From positions 1 to 13,954 of the forward strand of contig JACDDK010000012.1 in assembly GCA_013817025.1 (NCBI GenBank): a stretch of 13,954 nt of DNA. Direction: 5' to 3'. How positions within the stretch are numbered: position 1 is the stretch's first letter; each line of letters begins with the position of its first letter. This document shows, piece by piece, positions 11,898 to 13,954 of this stretch. Below the pieces are notes generated by a model. It searched no databases. It had not been told where the DNA came from and was given only the letters and a program-made list of their open reading frames with translations. The DNA is from Rubrobacter sp. (GTDB lineage Bacteria > Actinomycetota > Rubrobacteria > Rubrobacterales > Rubrobacteraceae). The position numbers and the translations under genes were made by a program.

Positions 11898-12473
11898 ATG
11901 CGAGAAGAGTACATGATCGAGCGCCAGGGCAAGAAGTTCGTTCTCTACGCGGGGCTGTTGGACGAGGCCCACGAGCGGGGCTTGCGGAGCATCGAGACGG
12001 AGCTTTTGCAGGTGCCGACGGTGGAGAACGGCGAGGTCGCCATAGCGCGGGCCGTGGTTCGGACGGAGGACGGCAAGTTTAGTGGTATTGGGGATGCGTC
12101 GCCGGATAACGTGGGACGCAACATAGCCCCGCACATCATTCGCATGGCCGAGACACGGGCGAAGGCGCGGGCTTTGCGAGACGCCATCAACGTCGGGGTG
12201 GCGGCGCTCGAAGAGTTGGGCGGCGAAGAGCAAACCTCGAACGCTTCACGGACACCAGTCGTCACTAGCGGCGACGAGGCTGTGCGACCCCAGGAAGGCA
12301 AGGCCGAGTTGCCGGCTACGCGCAAGCAGCTCAACTATCTGGAGGTGCTCATCTCGGACGTCGTGGAGGACGGGGTCGTCAAGTTCGAGGAGATGGTCGG
12401 CAAGCCGGTCGAGAAGTTGACTCGCGAGGAGGCGAGCGAGTGGATCGGTCGTTTGAGTGGGAAGGCGGCGTAG
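11898..12473 (+). CDS. Putative Rad52/DdrA-like single-strand annealing protein
   Basis: 191 aa. The N-terminal ~110 residues (KKFVLYAGLLDEAHERGLRS; IGDASPDNVGRNIAPHIIRM; AETRAKARALRDAINVG) resemble Rad52/Sak/DdrA-type annealing proteins, especially the 'ETRAKARALRxA' helix. A variable Ser/Thr/Glu linker (~110-138) leads to a separate ~45-residue C-terminal helical module (TRKQLNYLEVLISDVV and KLTREEASEWIGRL), a tail type often attached to phage and bacterial recombination proteins. Expected role: binding ssDNA and promoting strand annealing in repair or phage-like recombination. ATG 11898 has a strong AGGAGG (11885-11890) seven bases upstream. It starts a tight + strand operon with two small Cys proteins and a sigma factor. 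The assignment is by pattern memory, not a search. Confidence 0.55.
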   Translation: MREEYMIERQGKKFVLYAGLLDEAHERGLRSIETELLQVPTVENGEVAIARAVVRTEDGKFSGIGDASPDNVGRNIAPHIIRMAETRAKARALRDAINVGVAALEELGGEEQTSNASRTPVVTSGDEAVRPQEGKAELPATRKQLNYLEVLISDVVEDGVVKFEEMVGKPVEKLTREEASEWIGRLSGKAA

Positions 12474-12474
12474 G

Positions 12475-12687
12475 GTGAGGCTCTGGATACCGGCCCTCGG
12501 CGGAGAGATCTCTTACGAGGTGGATCTCCCCGCCTGCTGCGCCGGAACCGCTAGATCCATCGCCGTAATTGAGGACGAGGCTTTCGAGTGTCCGTCCTGC
12601 GGGGCTATGTGGCGGACACCGCTTCCGGTAGAGCCTGAGCATGACGCCTTCGCGGAGCACCCGTCGGAGCGCAGGGGCGCGGCCTAG
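12475..12687 (+). CDS. Small cysteine-rich, probable zinc-ribbon protein A
   Basis: 70 aa from GTG 12475, one base after the stop of the annealing-like gene; an upstream in-frame start at 12457 would overlap that gene. Cysteines are C21-C22 (LPACCAG) and C39-x2-C42 followed by G-x2-W (FECPSCGAMW), so four Cys could hold one zinc. No signal peptide. The arrangement is shared with the next gene. The tight coupling suggests it is made with the annealing-like protein. Function is unknown; DNA or protein binding through a zinc ribbon is a guess. Confidence 0.7.
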   Translation: MRLWIPALGGEISYEVDLPACCAGTARSIAVIEDEAFECPSCGAMWRTPLPVEPEHDAFAEHPSERRGAA

Positions 12688-12690
12688 AAA

Positions 12691-13203
12691 ATGAGAGGCA
12701 GACGTGGATACCTACGGGACAGGAAGCTCCGTGGTCTCGAAGCCGCGTCGCGGGAGACCGAGCCGGACGGCAAGCCTAAAGAGCGCGCTGCGGACTTCGA
12801 GGTCGCTCCGGGAAGCGACGCAGGGTTCTGGAGCGCGGCGCAGGCCGCCGAGAGCTTTCTTGGAGACCTGCGGCGTGGTCGCGTTCGAGAGGAGGACGAA
12901 GTGATTGAGAAAACCTCGCGGGGGAGATCGGAACGTCCGAAGAGTGCCTTGCGCCCGGACACCGCCGTGGCTCCGGGCGGAGCGCCGGACGAGGAGCGGT
13001 ATGTAACGGCGATGCCGGGGTGTTGCTTGCGATCGTTGAAAGAAGAAGCTCTCGTGGAGGCTGGTGAGCGGCGGCGGTTAAGCCTCGCTTGCGGATGCGG
13101 GAGGGAGTGGTGGATCACCTCCACCCTCGACGAGCGTGTGGCGCGGCGGTTCGTGACCCACGGCGGCCCGAGGGTCGGCAGTGGCGGAAACTCCGCGGCG
13201 TAG
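12691..13203 (+). CDS. Unknown protein B with C-terminal cysteine motif
   Basis: 170 aa, starting three bases after the previous stop. The N-terminal ~100 residues are charged, low in hydrophobics and probably disordered apart from a helix at ~44-62 (AGFWSAAQAAESFLGDLRRG). The C-terminal ~65 residues carry CC (111-112, MPGCCLR) and C134-x-C136-G-x2-W (LACGCGREWW), echoing the layout of the preceding protein. I do not recognise a family. It sits between that protein and the sigma factor in a tight operon, so it could bind either; an anti-sigma role through a zinc motif (ZAS-like) is conceivable but the HxxxCxxC signature is absent. Confidence 0.6.
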   Translation: MRGRRGYLRDRKLRGLEAASRETEPDGKPKERAADFEVAPGSDAGFWSAAQAAESFLGDLRRGRVREEDEVIEKTSRGRSERPKSALRPDTAVAPGGAPDEERYVTAMPGCCLRSLKEEALVEAGERRRLSLACGCGREWWITSTLDERVARRFVTHGGPRVGSGGNSAA

Positions 13204-13236
13204 AAGGAACCCAGGATCTAGGGAGGAAGGTATCTC

Positions 13237-13954
13237 ATGGCTCAGGACGTATTGACGCAGTATCTCGGACGGGTGCGGGAGGGACGGCTGCTGGACGCTT
13301 CGGAGGAACAAGACCTCTCGCGGCGGGCGCGTTCGGGGGACGGAAAGTCTCGTCGTCGGCTCATAGAGTCCAACCTGCGGCTCGTTATCTCCATCGCCAA
13401 GAAGTATCGGGGGCGAGGGGTCTCCTTCGAGGACCTGATCCAGGAAGGTAACGCCGGGCTTATACGCGCCGTGGAGAAGTTCGACCCGGCGATGGGCAAC
13501 CGTTTCTCGACTTATGCTACGTGGTGGATACGGCAGGCCGTCTCCCGCGCTATCGCGGATCACGCCCGCACCGTACGCCTTCCGGCTCACGTGGTCGATG
13601 CCCTGTTCCGCCTGCGCCGCGCCGAGAACGAGCTCGCCCTGGAACTGGGACGCGACGCCACCGAGGAGGAGCTAACGCTCAAGCTGGGCGCGAAGCCCGG
13701 CGAAGTCCGGCGGCTGCGCGAGGTGAGCCAGCCCATCTCCAGTACCAACGCCCGGCTCGGCGGCGAGGAAGACGGCTCCGAGATGGGGGAACTGCTAGCC
13801 GACGAGCGCAGTGTCGAGGAATACGCCGGCGTCGAGGTCGGCCCCTGGGAGGGCGCGCTCCAGGAAGCCATGCGGGCGCTCCCCGAACGCGAGGCACGGG
13901 TCCTGCGGATGCGCCATGGCCTCGCGGATGGCAAGATCCGAACCCTGCGCGAAG
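13237..13954 (+). CDS. Sigma-70 family RNA polymerase sigma factor, group-2-like, 3' truncated by window edge
   Basis: 239 codons are present before the window ends. Region 1.2 is DVLTQYLGRVREGRLLDASEEQDL. Region 2 is near-canonical: LIESNLRLVISIAKKYRGRG, SFEDLIQEGNAGLIRAVEKF, and NRFSTYATWWIRQAVSRAIA for -10 recognition. Region 3 follows (VVDALFRLRRAENELALELG onward), and region 4 begins at ALPEREARVLRMRHGLADG; its helix-turn-helix is off the window. There is no region 1.1, so it is a group 2 (alternative primary-like) factor, not the long housekeeping RpoD. ATG 13237 follows GGAGGAAGG (13222-13230) by six bases. The 33-bp gap from the upstream gene places it in the operon. Its target promoters cannot be told from this partial protein. 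Confidence 0.93.
   Translation, partial: MAQDVLTQYLGRVREGRLLDASEEQDLSRRARSGDGKSRRRLIESNLRLVISIAKKYRGRGVSFEDLIQEGNAGLIRAVEKFDPAMGNRFSTYATWWIRQAVSRAIADHARTVRLPAHVVDALFRLRRAENELALELGRDATEEELTLKLGAKPGEVRRLREVSQPISSTNARLGGEEDGSEMGELLADERSVEEYAGVEVGPWEGALQEAMRALPEREARVLRMRHGLADGKIRTLRE

Noticed and set aside
13089..13451. + strand 120-codon frame bridging protein B and the sigma gene
   Set aside because: It is another reading frame of both genes; the sigma frame from 13237 has full region 2 motifs.
1..13954. Insertion sequences, CRISPR arrays or prophage structural genes
   Set aside because: No transposase, integrase, spaced repeats or phage structural proteins were seen; the annealing-like protein alone is not enough to call a prophage.

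Overview
The window is about 14 kb of high-GC bacterial DNA that reads like an actinobacterium of the Rubrobacter type. This is an inference from protein style, the mix of GTG, TTG and leaderless starts, sortase-like small surface proteins, and a STAS/GHKL module beside a sigma-70 factor. No marker gene fixes the species. Genes lie on both strands in short transcription units.

Left part (1-4.1 kb): a 5'-truncated polysaccharide flippase overlaps a PAPS-type sulfotransferase on the + strand. These converge on a cytosolic sulfite-oxidase-like molybdopterin protein (- strand). Next come an AT-richer TPR gene of unknown function (- strand, likely acquired) and a probable L-2-amino-thiazoline-4-carboxylate hydrolase-family protein (- strand).

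Middle (4.4-9.85 kb): endonuclease III (nth) with a leaderless-looking promoter, tRNA-Ser(TGA), and a tiny secreted Met/Asp/Glu-rich protein with a C-terminal LAxSG-type sorting tail behind a sigma-B-like promoter. Three tandem hairpin terminators follow. On the - strand lie a membrane-anchored M1 metallopeptidase and tRNA-Lys(CTT). An orphan + strand promoter/terminator pair predicts a small RNA of about 75 nt. After that come a SAMHD1/YwfO-like HD protein that has lost most of its HD-box residues (- strand) and, divergently, a GNAT acetyltransferase whose only sensible start codon is ATT.

Right part (9.88-13.95 kb, all +): a decayed DUF6998-like gene (internal deletion plus frameshift), then the most interesting cluster. 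It holds a STAS+GHKL-ATPase fusion, a STAS-like (DUF4325-type)+winged-helix fusion, a Rad52/DdrA-like putative ssDNA-annealing protein, two small cysteine proteins sharing a CC...CxxCG/CxCG-x2-W layout, and a group-2-like sigma-70 factor that runs off the end. Two nearly identical palindromes (18 of 20 bases), one at the start of the winged-helix gene and one just ahead of the annealing-protein operon, look like operators for the winged-helix regulator. The simplest model is a switch-controlled operon joining a partner-switching sensor, a DNA-binding regulator, DNA recombination and an alternative sigma factor. The layout and palindromes are seen in the sequence; the regulatory logic is inference.
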